Origin: CAWBRT01 sp963832785
GTDB lineage: Bacteria > Acidobacteriota > Terriglobia > Terriglobales > Acidobacteriaceae
Direction of reading: 5' to 3'
NCBI GenBank assembly: GCA_963832785.1
Contig: CAWHVF010000005.1
Span: 2,728,001-2,792,000 of the forward strand
Length of the DNA: 64,000 bases
In this document: in pieces, positions 31,225-39,425 of the stretch
Numbering within the stretch: the stretch's first letter is position 1
Layout of the letters: every line of letters begins with the position of its first letter
Notes under the pieces: generated by a model
Database searches by the model: none
What the model was told of the DNA's origin: nothing
The model's input: the letters and a program-made list of their open reading frames with translations, nothing else
Program-made: the position numbers and the translations under genes

Positions 31225-32997
31225 TTATGCCACCTTCCGAACCGCCGTGGATGCTTTGCGACCGGGGTCCGCAGCAAACGCCGCGGTCGCGTTTGACGGG
31301 GCGGCTAGGGCAGCGGAAATACGGCCAAGGCTCCTGGCGTAGCCGCGATAGCGCTGGAAGTCGCGCCATAGCAGCGGCTCGTCCGCCGTGCCGGCGCTGG
31401 CCAGGGCAGCCATTTTGCACCAGCCGAAGCGGAAAGCCACATACGCCTTCAGGTATCCGGGCAGCCGCCGGCGCGCGTCGTCGCCGCTGGCGCGACGATA
31501 TTGTTCGAGAAAGTATTCCTGCTCCGGCCTCTGCAGGTTCCACTCGACGATGGTGCCAGCCAGGTCCCAAGCGATGTCGCACGGGCCGGGGAAGAAATGG
31601 TCGTCGCCGTGCGCCACTCCGTCCAGCTTCAGCAGCCTGCCGTAGGGCAAGACCAACCACTTGTGTGGCATCATGCGGGCATCGCAGAACACCCGGTGTT
31701 CCACCTCCAGCGCCCGGTCGTCAGCCGTGGAGCCGAACTCGAGCGACCAGTTCCAGGAAGCCATTTCGTTGAGAGCGCTGGGCTGGGAGTCGTCAGCCGG
31801 AAAGTGGCGCAGGCGAAAAGCGCAATACTCTGCCAGGTGCTTCAGCAGCTCCCGGATTGGAAGCTTCGCTGGGCGCAAGTGCCGCCCGGCGCTAATTCGA
31901 TACATGCCGAAGCCCGCTCTGCTGCCGAGATAATCCGGCCCTAGCCCGGCCTCGGCCAGCACCCTGGCGCGCTGCCCGATCTCGCCTCCAAAGTGTCCGA
32001 AGCCCTCGAACTTGTAAAAAAGCTTCCGATCAGCCGACAGGAACTTGGCCATCTCCAGTTGCGTCCAGGCGGCAGGTCTGGGTTCGTCAGGGGCCAGAAG
32101 CTCATCTCGCCACTGACCGCCGCCGATGGCAATGGCGGCACCCTCCGGAACATAGGGAGCAGATGCCAGGCAGGAGAAGCGGAAGCGACTCCAGCGTTGC
32201 TCGGCATTGGGTGCGCGCAACTGCGCTGGGTCCGGCTGGCGGCTGCCGATAAGCCGAATGTTTTCCGCTTGTATGCCGGCCTCGGTCAGCGCCTCGGCCA
32301 CCGCCAGAAACGACGAACCGCTGAGCCCAGGACCTTCATCGATGACCAGGAACCGGGCTTGCCGGCCCCGGCTCCGAATCCACGATTTCTGTTCATCGGA
32401 AAGGGTTAGCCGGCGCTCGTAGGGATGTCCGGCTGGCCGGACGGTGATGCGACTGGCCTCCGACCCTCGGCGCTTGAGCGCCGCCGCCAGCACGGCGCTG
32501 AGGGGCACCCCGATGCTGCGTATGCCCAGCACTGCCGCTTTGGGCGGCACAGCCAGCGTGTCGAGCAGGTCCACAATCTTCAGGGGATGCAGAGCGTAAT
32601 AGGCGAAGCCTTCGTGCACCGAAACTTGGAGCTGGGCGGGCGGGCAAATCGAGTCCAGCCTGGCCAGCAGCTCCCGCGGCGTAACCAAAATCCCTTTAGA
32701 GCCCTGCACTTCCTTGCCGGCCGCGGAGTAGAGCAGCAGTTCGGCCAAGGCATCGGTCAGCCATGCGGCAGCCGCTTCGCCCCTGGCGCCTGCTTCCGTC
32801 GGAGAGCAACCGGCATCGGCCAGCGCGCATTCCAGTTCGCCGGCGGCTATCAGCGCGTCCAGAATGTGGTCCTGTGCCGGGCAACTCTCCCAGGAAAGAG
32901 CGCGCAGCGCCGCCTCTAGCTGCCAGACGAGTCTCTGCCCGGGTAGAATCCGGCGGCCGTCCCGAAAGACGTACATGTTCCAACCTGAATTGGCCAT
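31225..32997 (-). CDS. Phosphoribosyltransferase-like / kinase-like fusion protein
   Basis: I do not recognise a named family for the 590-residue product, but two parts are visible. Residues about 120-300 look like a phosphoribosyltransferase fold: SVHEGFAYYALHP, VLGIRSIGVPLSAVL, and a PRPP-loop-like VIDEGPGLSGSSF (218-230). Residues about 325-560 resemble the aminoglycoside/choline kinase fold: LFYKFEGFGHFG with K329, a helical region, then HGDDHFFPGPCDIAWDLAG (463-481), with H463-D465 and D474/D478 where APH-type kinases have their catalytic loop and metal-binding Asp. The first 110 residues have no assignment. It starts 6 bases downstream of the YFID-repeat gene, so the two are probably cotranscribed. 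Substrate unknown. Confidence 0.6.
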   Translation of the reverse strand: MANSGWNMYVFRDGRRILPGQRLVWQLEAALRALSWESCPAQDHILDALIAAGELECALADAGCSPTEAGARGEAAAAWLTDALAELLLYSAAGKEVQGSKGILVTPRELLARLDSICPPAQLQVSVHEGFAYYALHPLKIVDLLDTLAVPPKAAVLGIRSIGVPLSAVLAAALKRRGSEASRITVRPAGHPYERRLTLSDEQKSWIRSRGRQARFLVIDEGPGLSGSSFLAVAEALTEAGIQAENIRLIGSRQPDPAQLRAPNAEQRWSRFRFSCLASAPYVPEGAAIAIGGGQWRDELLAPDEPRPAAWTQLEMAKFLSADRKLFYKFEGFGHFGGEIGQRARVLAEAGLGPDYLGSRAGFGMYRISAGRHLRPAKLPIRELLKHLAEYCAFRLRHFPADDSQPSALNEMASWNWSLEFGSTADDRALEVEHRVFCDARMMPHKWLVLPYGRLLKLDGVAHGDDHFFPGPCDIAWDLAGTIVEWNLQRPEQEYFLEQYRRASGDDARRRLPGYLKAYVAFRFGWCKMAALASAGTADEPLLWRDFQRYRGYARSLGRISAALAAPSNATAAFAADPGRKASTAVRKVA

Positions 32998-33003
32998 GAG
33001 AGC

Positions 33004-33231
33004 TCAGGCGGCAGTGCGCTTTTTCGTCCCTCTCGGAGAGCGTGACACGTCGCCTTCCTTGTCAATGAAGTAGAGATACTGGTTGTCCCGCTGCACCGCG
33101 TTTTCCACCAGCACCTTGGCGTCCCCGTCGCCCGACTTGGGCTTTTGACATACGTTGCCGTTGCCGTCGATGAAGTACAGGAAGTTCTTGTAATCTCGTT
33201 CGAGATTCAGCTTCTTCACCTTCTCTGCCAT
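33004..33231 (-). CDS. Small protein with two YFID repeats
   Basis: The 75-residue, highly charged product has two copies of a motif: NFLYFIDGNGNVCQKPK (about 16-32) and QYLYFIDKEGDVSRSPR (about 51-67), consensus YLYFIDxxGxVxxxP. The N-terminus MAEKVKKLNLERDYK is basic and the C-terminus ends RGTKKRTAA. There is no signal peptide or membrane segment. I have seen this motif in small conserved hypotheticals, but no function is known to me. The gene is immediately upstream of the PRTase/kinase fusion gene with a 6-base gap, which suggests a common role. Confidence 0.65.
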   Translation of the reverse strand: MAEKVKKLNLERDYKNFLYFIDGNGNVCQKPKSGDGDAKVLVENAVQRDNQYLYFIDKEGDVSRSPRGTKKRTAA

Positions 33232-33299
33232 GCAAGCCCTCCCGTCGATCCCAATCTATTGATTCCAAGCGGGGCTCGGCGGATGGCTCGGCAGGAGGG

Positions 33300-33405
33300 C
33301 CAGAAGCAGGGATGGCAGCCCTCATCTGCGCGTCTTTTGCGATGCGGGATTCCAAGACGCACATCCGCCAGAACCGGGCAGATGTGGGGCCACTCCAGCT
33401 TCTGG
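33300..33405. repeat. CACATCTGC-type repeat with partial palindromes
   Basis: CATCTGCGCGTCTTTTGCGATGCG, GACGCACATCCG and GGGCAGATGTGGGG lie together between the small YFID gene and the SH3 lipoprotein gene. The words match the hairpins at 4645-4680 and 39302-39347. No gene is supported here. Confidence 0.4.
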
Positions 33406-33421
33406 TGTAAAGGATTGGCGC

Positions 33422-34682
33422 TTAACGATGCCGGCCGGCGGCCTTGCGGGCGTGCTTGCGCTCTTTGTGAACCTGGGCAAGTTTCTGCGCCTCTTCGCCC
33501 GGCGCCAGCACGCGTTTTACCAGCGGCCCGGCAAGCCGGTAGGTACGCTGGCCCACGCTACCGTCCTCGATTCTGCAGCCGTAAGGTGAAGACGGGCAGG
33601 GTTCCCTCTTTGTCGAAGCTGCGCGTAGCCACGGTCGCCGGCAAAAAGCCTATGATGTTGCGCTCGCGATAGGCGGTCTCATAGCGGTGCCGGCGCAGGT
33701 TCCAGGTGAAGACGCGGAAGGCGTTGAAGTCGAACGGGGAGCCGTCTTTGGGAGGGGTCATCAGCAGCAGATACTGCGCTACCTGCTGATCGCCGTCGCT
33801 CACGCGATTGAGCACGAAGCAAGCCTGTATCCGCTGGCCCTCCGCATACTGAGCAACTTCGATAGGCACATCTATGTCGATCATTCTTGCCAGCACCCAG
33901 CCCACATGGCCCTGCTTGTCCCTGATCAGCCACCAGTCGTCCATCGGCTTCGGTTTCGCTGGCTCTGCCGAAGGCGGAGCCCCGGCATTTACCGGCTCTG
34001 CTTGAGGCTTGCCGGCAGTGTCAGGCTTAGCGGCTGACTTGGCGGGAGTCCGGGTGCGCGCCTCTCCGTTGGACCGGTCGCCGATGCTGGTCGCTCTGGC
34101 CGCACTCTCACCCGGTGTCGCTTTCTCGGTGGTGGCGCGCTTCAGGATGTCGACTTTGTCGCCCTCGGCCAATTGGTAGAGCTTTTCCGCATCACGCGCC
34201 GCGGCCGCGTGGATGTTCAATTCCGCCCGGGCCGTGCCCTTGGCCTGGGCCGGCGCCGTGGCGTTGTCCTTGGCCAGTTTCTCGAATTCCGCGAACGTCT
34301 CCTGCCCGATCAGATACCGCTGCTCGATCCAGCCCTCTTCGTTCGAGGCAGTACGTACCCTGGCAAAGCGTTTTTGCCGCTCCAGTATTTCGACCTTGTC
34401 GCCGCTGCGCACGCTTCCCACTTTGTTGTAAATGGCGGCTACGCGGTCGCGGAGCACGGCTTGCGGCACGGCCACGTATCCGACTTCACCGGAGCGCATG
34501 GGGTTGCGCCTGCAGGCGAGCGAGAACAACAGCATCAGCGCCAGCGCCAGCCCGATACAGCGCCGCAGCAGACGTATAACTGCGGCCCCCGCCGGATATT
34601 CCAGAGCCGAGATGCTGAAGTGATTAGACACGCAGATCAATCCGCCAAAATTGTAGTGCAGCTCACCTCCGCCGCAACACAT
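33422..34682 (-). CDS. SH3-domain lipoprotein, with C-terminal frameshift
   Basis: The long frame runs from an upstream start to TAG at 33558 and encodes an N-terminal hydrophobic segment with lipobox FSLAC, then two bacterial SH3 domains: VAAIYNKVGSVRSGDKVEIL...GWIEQRYL and AELNIHAAAARDAEKL...WWLIRDKQGHVGWVLARM, separated by an Ala/Pro/Lys linker, and a beta-rich tail ending VFTLRLQN. In the next frame the tail continues as IEDGSVGQRTYRLAGPLVKRVLAPGEEAQKL... to TAA at 33422. One extra base near 33575 explains this, and the span is one base over a multiple of three. SH3 domains suggest binding to cell wall peptides. Likely start is GTG 34631. Confidence 0.7.
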
Positions 34683-34856
34683 TAAAAGACGGCAACAGAG
34701 CCCCTAGGTTACTGCCAGGGAACGCTTAGAGCAGAGCAGTGGGTAAATTTCAATGCGTTACACTAGCGTTTAACACGTAATGGCGGGCGCTCTCGCCTGC
34801 GCCTGAGCAGCGGCGCCTGCCTGCGGATGCCGGGAAGAAACTGCCGGATGAAATAA

Positions 34857-36377
34857 ATGCCCATTTTTGCCGCGGTAGATATCGGCGCCAATTCGGTTCG
34901 TCTGAAAATCGCCAAGCTCGTCAACCATCGCCTGTCGGTTGTCCACCAGGACCGCGAGGTGACGCGGCTGGGCGAATCGGTCTTCCGCTCAGGCACGCTC
35001 GACCCGGCGGCCATTGCCCTGACCGTCAAGGTCCTTTCCCGCTTTTACAAGGCGGTACAGACCCATGGAGCGCAGAGCGTGCGCGTGGTGGCGACCAGCC
35101 CCCTGCGCGACAGCAGCAACGGCTCCGCCTTTACCGCCTGGGTCAAGGCGGCCACCGGCTGGCGGGTGGAAACCGTTACCGGCCCGGAAGAAGGGCGGCT
35201 CATCCATCTGGGAGTGATCTCCGGCATGCGGCTTCCGCCGGGACGCATGCTGCTCATAGATCTTGGCGGCGGCAGTTGCGAGCTCACCCTCTCTCTGCAC
35301 GGCCAGATCGAAAGCATTCACAGCCTGCCGCTGGGGGCGGTGCGGCTGACCCGGGCCTTCCTGCAGCATGACCCCGCCAAGAAGCGCGAGCTGCAGCAGA
35401 TGAAGGCGTTTATCGGGGAAGAGATGGGGCGGGTGGAGAGCGAACTGGCCGCCGCGCCGGTGCAAATGACGGTTGCCACCTCGGGCACAGCCGCGGCGCT
35501 GGCCGATATGTGGGCGGCCCGGACGAAAAAGCGCGTCACCGCTGTTCCCCGTGAAGTGCTGGTAGAGCTGGCCCGGCAACTGGGCAAGATGGATGTCGAA
35601 CAGCGCCGGGCGCTGAAGGGAATCGGGCCGCGGCGGGCGGAGATCATCACCGCCGGGGCGACGGTGTACTCCGAGCTTCTCAGCCGCCTGCACCTGCCGG
35701 AGTTTCGTTATTCGCCGCTGGGACTGTGCGACGGCATCCTGGCGCAACTGGCTTCCGAGTACGACGTCAGCCCCGGCGCGCGCAAGCGCATCGAATCCGA
35801 GCGCGAGAACACGCTGCTCAGAATGGCCCGGCAGTACCACATTGATCTGCGTTTTGCCGAGCGGGTGCGCCGGCATGCCGCCGTGCTGTTTGAAGAGCTG
35901 CGTCCGCTGCACCGCCTGCCGGACGAGTACGCCGACTGGCTGGCCGCCGCCTGCATGCTGCAGGAAATCGGCTCCTTCATCAACCGCACCGGCCGGCGCC
36001 GGCACACCTACTACGTGATCGCCCATTCCGAGATGTTCGGCTACACCGTTCGCCAGCGCCTTACCATCGCCGCCATCGCCCGTTACATCAGCGCGTCGCC
36101 TCCGCTCATGGGAAGCAAGCCCATGCGCGTCCTGGCCGCGGCCGACCGGCCGCTGGTGGCCAAGGCGGTCGGTTTGTTGCGTCTGGCGCGGGCCCTGGAG
36201 CAGGGCCGGCGCGGCACTGTTACAGGAGTTCGGGTGCGGGTGGAGACTCGCCGGGTGATTCTGCTTTTGCAGGCCAAAAGGCCGGGCCCGGAGCTGGAAC
36301 TCTGGGCGCTGAACAACGAGCGGCCCTATTTTCGCGAGGTCTTCGGCCGCGAGCTGGCCGCCTTCGAGTCCGACTGA
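34857..36377 (+). CDS. Ppx/GppA family phosphatase with HD domain
   Basis: Ppx/GppA enzymes hydrolyse polyphosphate ends or the 5'-phosphate of pppGpp. The 506-residue protein starts MPIFAAVDIGANSVRLKIA, has the second phosphate motif LIDLGGGSCEL, VATSPLRDSSN and ALKGIGPRRAEII (the IPPxRAD equivalent), and a C-terminal HD-type helical domain (about 320-500). Ppx and GppA cannot be told apart by sequence here. Its last 52 bases overlap the end of sixA on the opposite strand. Confidence 0.92.
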   Translation: MPIFAAVDIGANSVRLKIAKLVNHRLSVVHQDREVTRLGESVFRSGTLDPAAIALTVKVLSRFYKAVQTHGAQSVRVVATSPLRDSSNGSAFTAWVKAATGWRVETVTGPEEGRLIHLGVISGMRLPPGRMLLIDLGGGSCELTLSLHGQIESIHSLPLGAVRLTRAFLQHDPAKKRELQQMKAFIGEEMGRVESELAAAPVQMTVATSGTAAALADMWAARTKKRVTAVPREVLVELARQLGKMDVEQRRALKGIGPRRAEIITAGATVYSELLSRLHLPEFRYSPLGLCDGILAQLASEYDVSPGARKRIESERENTLLRMARQYHIDLRFAERVRRHAAVLFEELRPLHRLPDEYADWLAAACMLQEIGSFINRTGRRRHTYYVIAHSEMFGYTVRQRLTIAAIARYISASPPLMGSKPMRVLAAADRPLVAKAVGLLRLARALEQGRRGTVTGVRVRVETRRVILLLQAKRPGPELELWALNNERPYFREVFGRELAAFESD

Positions 36378-36907
36378 GCAGCCCGGGCAACTTTGGGAGT
36401 GACCAGCCAGCCCAATACCGGAGCCGGGGCCCCCGACAAGCGTCGCATCTGCGCTTGTTGGGGTGGAAGCTGCTTGCCCTGGTATTCCACGCGGGCGACG
36501 GCGCCCTTCTTCATATCCATGGCCGTGGCCGATGCGCCGCCGGTCACCAGCAGCGAAAGAAACTGGCTGAGCGAGGGATTGTGTCCGACCACCATGATCG
36601 CTTCCTGCTTGGCGTAACGGCGCAAGAGCTGGCGGAAGTCATCGAAGGAAGCACTCGGCGCCAGTGCCGGGTCGAGCAGCAGCTTGGAGTCATACCCGAT
36701 CTCTTCCGCTACTAGTGCGGCCGTCTGCGTGGCCCGCTCTAAAGGGCTGGAGATAATGGCGTCGAGCTGAACCTCCAGCGCGCTCAGCAGCCGCCCCACG
36801 TCGTGGCACTGCTCCACTCCGGTGTTGTCGAGCGGCCGCTTGGCATCCTCGGCCGGATCGTCGACGCTTTGTCCGGCACTGGCATGGCGTAAAAAGTAGA
36901 CGAGCAT
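36326..36907 (-). CDS. sixA: Phosphohistidine phosphatase SixA
   Basis: SixA is a small histidine-phosphatase fold enzyme that removes phosphate from histidine-containing phosphotransfer domains. The RHAS motif with the catalytic histidine is at residues 7-10, followed by PLDNTGVEQC, SSPLERATQTA and VVGHNPSLS. The 193-residue length exceeds the usual 155-165; the extra is a basic C-terminal tail (KVARAAQSDSKAASSRPKTSRK) that is antisense to the end of the Ppx gene, so it may be a read-through extension. Start ATG 36907. Confidence 0.9.
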   Translation of the reverse strand: MLVYFLRHASAGQSVDDPAEDAKRPLDNTGVEQCHDVGRLLSALEVQLDAIISSPLERATQTAALVAEEIGYDSKLLLDPALAPSASFDDFRQLLRRYAKQEAIMVVGHNPSLSQFLSLLVTGGASATAMDMKKGAVARVEYQGKQLPPQQAQMRRLSGAPAPVLGWLVTPKVARAAQSDSKAASSRPKTSRK

Positions 36908-36947
36908 TTTATTAATTTACACGTTGCCGATGGAGGCGGCCAATTGT

Positions 36948-37014
36948 CCAGTTTCAAGGTTCCAGTTTCGAGTTTCAGGACACCACGGCCCGGCAACTCG
37001 AAACTGGAAACTGG
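36948..37014. repeat. TTTCGAG inverted repeat
   Basis: CCAGTTTCGAGTT (36962-36974) and AACTCGAAACTGG (36995-37007) are perfect 13-bp reverse complements, with extra partial arms outside. It lies between the sixA start and the VWFA gene stop and is a member of the family also seen at 14502-14530 and 48559-48599. Confidence 0.6.
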
Positions 37015-37018
37015 TCAC

Positions 37019-39199
37019 TCAGTTCGGCTTGTCGGCCGCGGCTGCCGTCGCCGGAGCGGCCGCGCGCACCAGCAGCGGCATGCGCGGAAAGGCGAACTGT
37101 CCCCCGGCATCGTCGATGACGTTCACCTGGCAGGTGTACCAGCCGGGCTGCAGTTGCGCGGCGGGCACCTCCAGCGAGAAGGCGGCGGCCCGTCGTTCGG
37201 GACGGTTCAACTCCGCCGCTTCGACCACCGGGGTTTCGTACACCTTCACCTTGCCGCGGAAAAACTGCAGGCTGGTCAACAGGTGTATGGAGTTCTTGGC
37301 GTCGCCTTTGGCCGGGACCCCCGGCAAGCCCGATTCTGGCTTGCTGGAGTGGTTGGCCTTGGCCGGATCGTACACCTCGTAGTAGAAGAGCATCGGCTGG
37401 TTGGGGGCGAAGACGTGGGCGATGTTGGGAATGATCTCCGAGTCCTCGTACACCAGCGGGTTCGGCGACTTCTTGTGCGGCGAGACCACGCGCTGGCTGG
37501 CCAGCACCACCGAGCTCATCTTCAGCGGAGCTTTGCTCAGGTCGGGAACAGCGAAATCGGTCTCGAAGGAGCCCAGCTTGCCGTTCTGGTTCTCACGCAC
37601 CACGAACTTCAGATGATACGTTCCGGGAGGAAGCAGGAATCCGCTGCTGTACTGGACGTTCTTGCGCCGGCCGCCAGCCGCGTTTTCCATCACCAGCGTA
37701 ACCGTCTGTTGGACGTTGCCCAGGGGGAACTTGGTTTTGGCATCACGAATTATTCCCAGCACATCGAGGGAAGCGCGGCTGCTGCCGGCGGGAATGGCCG
37801 ATCCCGGAACCACGGTTGAAACCAGCACGTAGTAGCGGTCCGATTCGGTGCGGAAAAACTGGGTCGAGAGGTACACCGGCAGATCGGTGTTAGGCAGCTC
37901 GGAGTTCATCTCCTCCTGCATCTGCCGGTCGCGGTCCTCGCGGGTGAAGTGGCGGAAGTCGCGCGGGCCGTAGTAGCCGCGGCGGTATTCCAGCTTCACG
38001 TCTGGACGGTTTACCTTCACGGTGATTCTGCGGTAGCGGCCGTCGGTCGAGAGATTGCTGCTGCGATAGCCGAGCACGTAGTAGGTCTCCGAGTCGGCCT
38101 GCACCTTGCTGAAAGCCTTGCTGAAATCGTTGCTGTCGAGGAAGGCTTTGCCACCGGTGTCGGCGGCGAGCGTTACCAGCGTCTCCTGCGTCTGGAAATT
38201 GGAGTCGTAGGCCGACAGCACCGCTTTACCGCTATAGCCCGCCTGGCCGTGCAGGCTGGCCGACTGCGCGCTGCCGCCGGGCACAATGGCTTCCAGCCCG
38301 CGCGAGTCCACCGGGTAGATGGAGACATTCGCCTTCACCGCCACGTTGATGGCGGCGCGCAACTGCGACTGGTTCTCGTTGCCGGTGTCGCGGTCCATGC
38401 CGCTGCTGAAGTAGAGCACCGATTTTTTCTGGTCGATTCCCGACATCGCCTTGGCCAGCGAGGCAATGGCCTGCAGCCGCCGGTCGGTGTTGAAGATGTT
38501 GTACTCGGTGTCGTCTTCGGTATAGGCCTGGCCCTGGTCGGGCTGGCCCTCGGCGGTGCCGGTTGTTCCCGTCTCCAGCCCCTGGCCCTCTATTCCCTGC
38601 ATACGGCGCAGGGCCTGCAGCAGCAGGTTGTGATCGGAGGTGAAGTCCTGCGCCACTTCCAGGGAATTGCTGAGGGTCACTATGGCGACCAGGTCGGCTG
38701 AGGTCATCTGCTTGTTGACGAAATTTTCGGCGCTGCGGGCGGCGCGGTTAAGCTCGTCGGGCTGCATGTTGATGAAGTCGAACATCAGCACGATCAGGCG
38801 GCGGTCGCGGACGGTGACCGGCTTGGCGCCGGGGGCCGGCAGCACGCTTACCTGCGGAGCGCCTTGGGTCTCCACTTGCTCGGGACCGCCCTGGGCGAAC
38901 TGCTGCACGTCTTCCACATCGAAGGAGCGCAGGCGCTGCGGCTTGCCGTCTTCGAAGACGCTGAAATCGCTTTCCTTGAGCCCGCGGACGGGGTTGCCGC
39001 GCTTGTCGCGTACGCTCACGCTGACCAGCACCAGGTCGGTATTGACTCTGATCCGGTACTCGGAGCCGCCGGTGGTCTCGACCGGCCGCGAATCCTGCGC
39101 CGGCAGCAGAAATGAAGACAGCAGCAGCGCGGCCATGACCAGCGCCACGCCGGAGCGTGTTTCAGAAACACTTCTTTGAAAGGGCATGGCTTTAACCAT
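37019..39199 (-). CDS. VWFA-domain secreted protein of the acidobacterial type (TIGR03436-like)
   Basis: From ATG 39199 (MVKAMPFQRSVSETRSG) the product is 726 residues. A signal peptide (about 17-35, LVMAALLLSSFLLPAQ) is followed by VLVSVSVRDKRGNPVRGLKESDFSVFEDGKPQ-like sequence (a short prefix is diagnostic), a von Willebrand type A domain with LMFDFINM where the MIDAS strand lies, and YYVLGYRSSNLSTDGRYRRI, all typical of the large VWFA family of Acidobacteriota. The C-terminal third is beta-rich. A role is unknown; association with TonB receptors is frequent. Both candidate start codons (39199 and 39187) sit in a hairpin, GGCATGGTTAAAGCCATGCC on the coding strand. Confidence 0.85.
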   Translation of the reverse strand: MVKAMPFQRSVSETRSGVALVMAALLLSSFLLPAQDSRPVETTGGSEYRIRVNTDLVLVSVSVRDKRGNPVRGLKESDFSVFEDGKPQRLRSFDVEDVQQFAQGGPEQVETQGAPQVSVLPAPGAKPVTVRDRRLIVLMFDFINMQPDELNRAARSAENFVNKQMTSADLVAIVTLSNSLEVAQDFTSDHNLLLQALRRMQGIEGQGLETGTTGTAEGQPDQGQAYTEDDTEYNIFNTDRRLQAIASLAKAMSGIDQKKSVLYFSSGMDRDTGNENQSQLRAAINVAVKANVSIYPVDSRGLEAIVPGGSAQSASLHGQAGYSGKAVLSAYDSNFQTQETLVTLAADTGGKAFLDSNDFSKAFSKVQADSETYYVLGYRSSNLSTDGRYRRITVKVNRPDVKLEYRRGYYGPRDFRHFTREDRDRQMQEEMNSELPNTDLPVYLSTQFFRTESDRYYVLVSTVVPGSAIPAGSSRASLDVLGIIRDAKTKFPLGNVQQTVTLVMENAAGGRRKNVQYSSGFLLPPGTYHLKFVVRENQNGKLGSFETDFAVPDLSKAPLKMSSVVLASQRVVSPHKKSPNPLVYEDSEIIPNIAHVFAPNQPMLFYYEVYDPAKANHSSKPESGLPGVPAKGDAKNSIHLLTSLQFFRGKVKVYETPVVEAAELNRPERRAAAFSLEVPAAQLQPGWYTCQVNVIDDAGGQFAFPRMPLLVRAAAPATAAAADKPN

Positions 39200-39245
39200 G
39201 CCGTCCAGGAGCAGAAAATACGCGGGCTTTAGCCCCCGCGCGACC
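39184..39245. repeat. TTTA-loop hairpins at the VWFA gene start
   Basis: Two hairpins of the same design as 23795-23941 lie here: GGCATGG/CCATGCC with loop CTTTAA (39184-39203) and GCGGGCTTTAGCCCCCGC (39220-39238). The first contains both candidate start codons of the VWFA gene. Confidence 0.6.
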
Positions 39246-39301
39246 AGCCCTGCCTTCGAGAATAAGTTTTTGAAACAAGCTCTAATCATTCATCAATTCC
39301 C

Positions 39302-39400
39302 TGGCAGATGTTCCGTATTGTGCGCCGGAACTGCCCCACATCTGCCAAAGGGAAGCAGATATGGGGCACCTGCTACGCTCAGCATGACATACCTGAATGC
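39302..39400. repeat. CACATCTGC hairpin repeat
   Basis: TGGCAGATGT (39302-39311) and ACATCTGCCA (39338-39347) are perfect 10-bp reverse complements, followed by CGCTCAGCATGACA, the same word as the inner arm of MITE copies A and B. It fills the space between the VWFA gene and the receptor gene stop. Confidence 0.5.
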
Positions 39401-39425
39401 TGGGCGCATCTCCGCAAACAACCCC

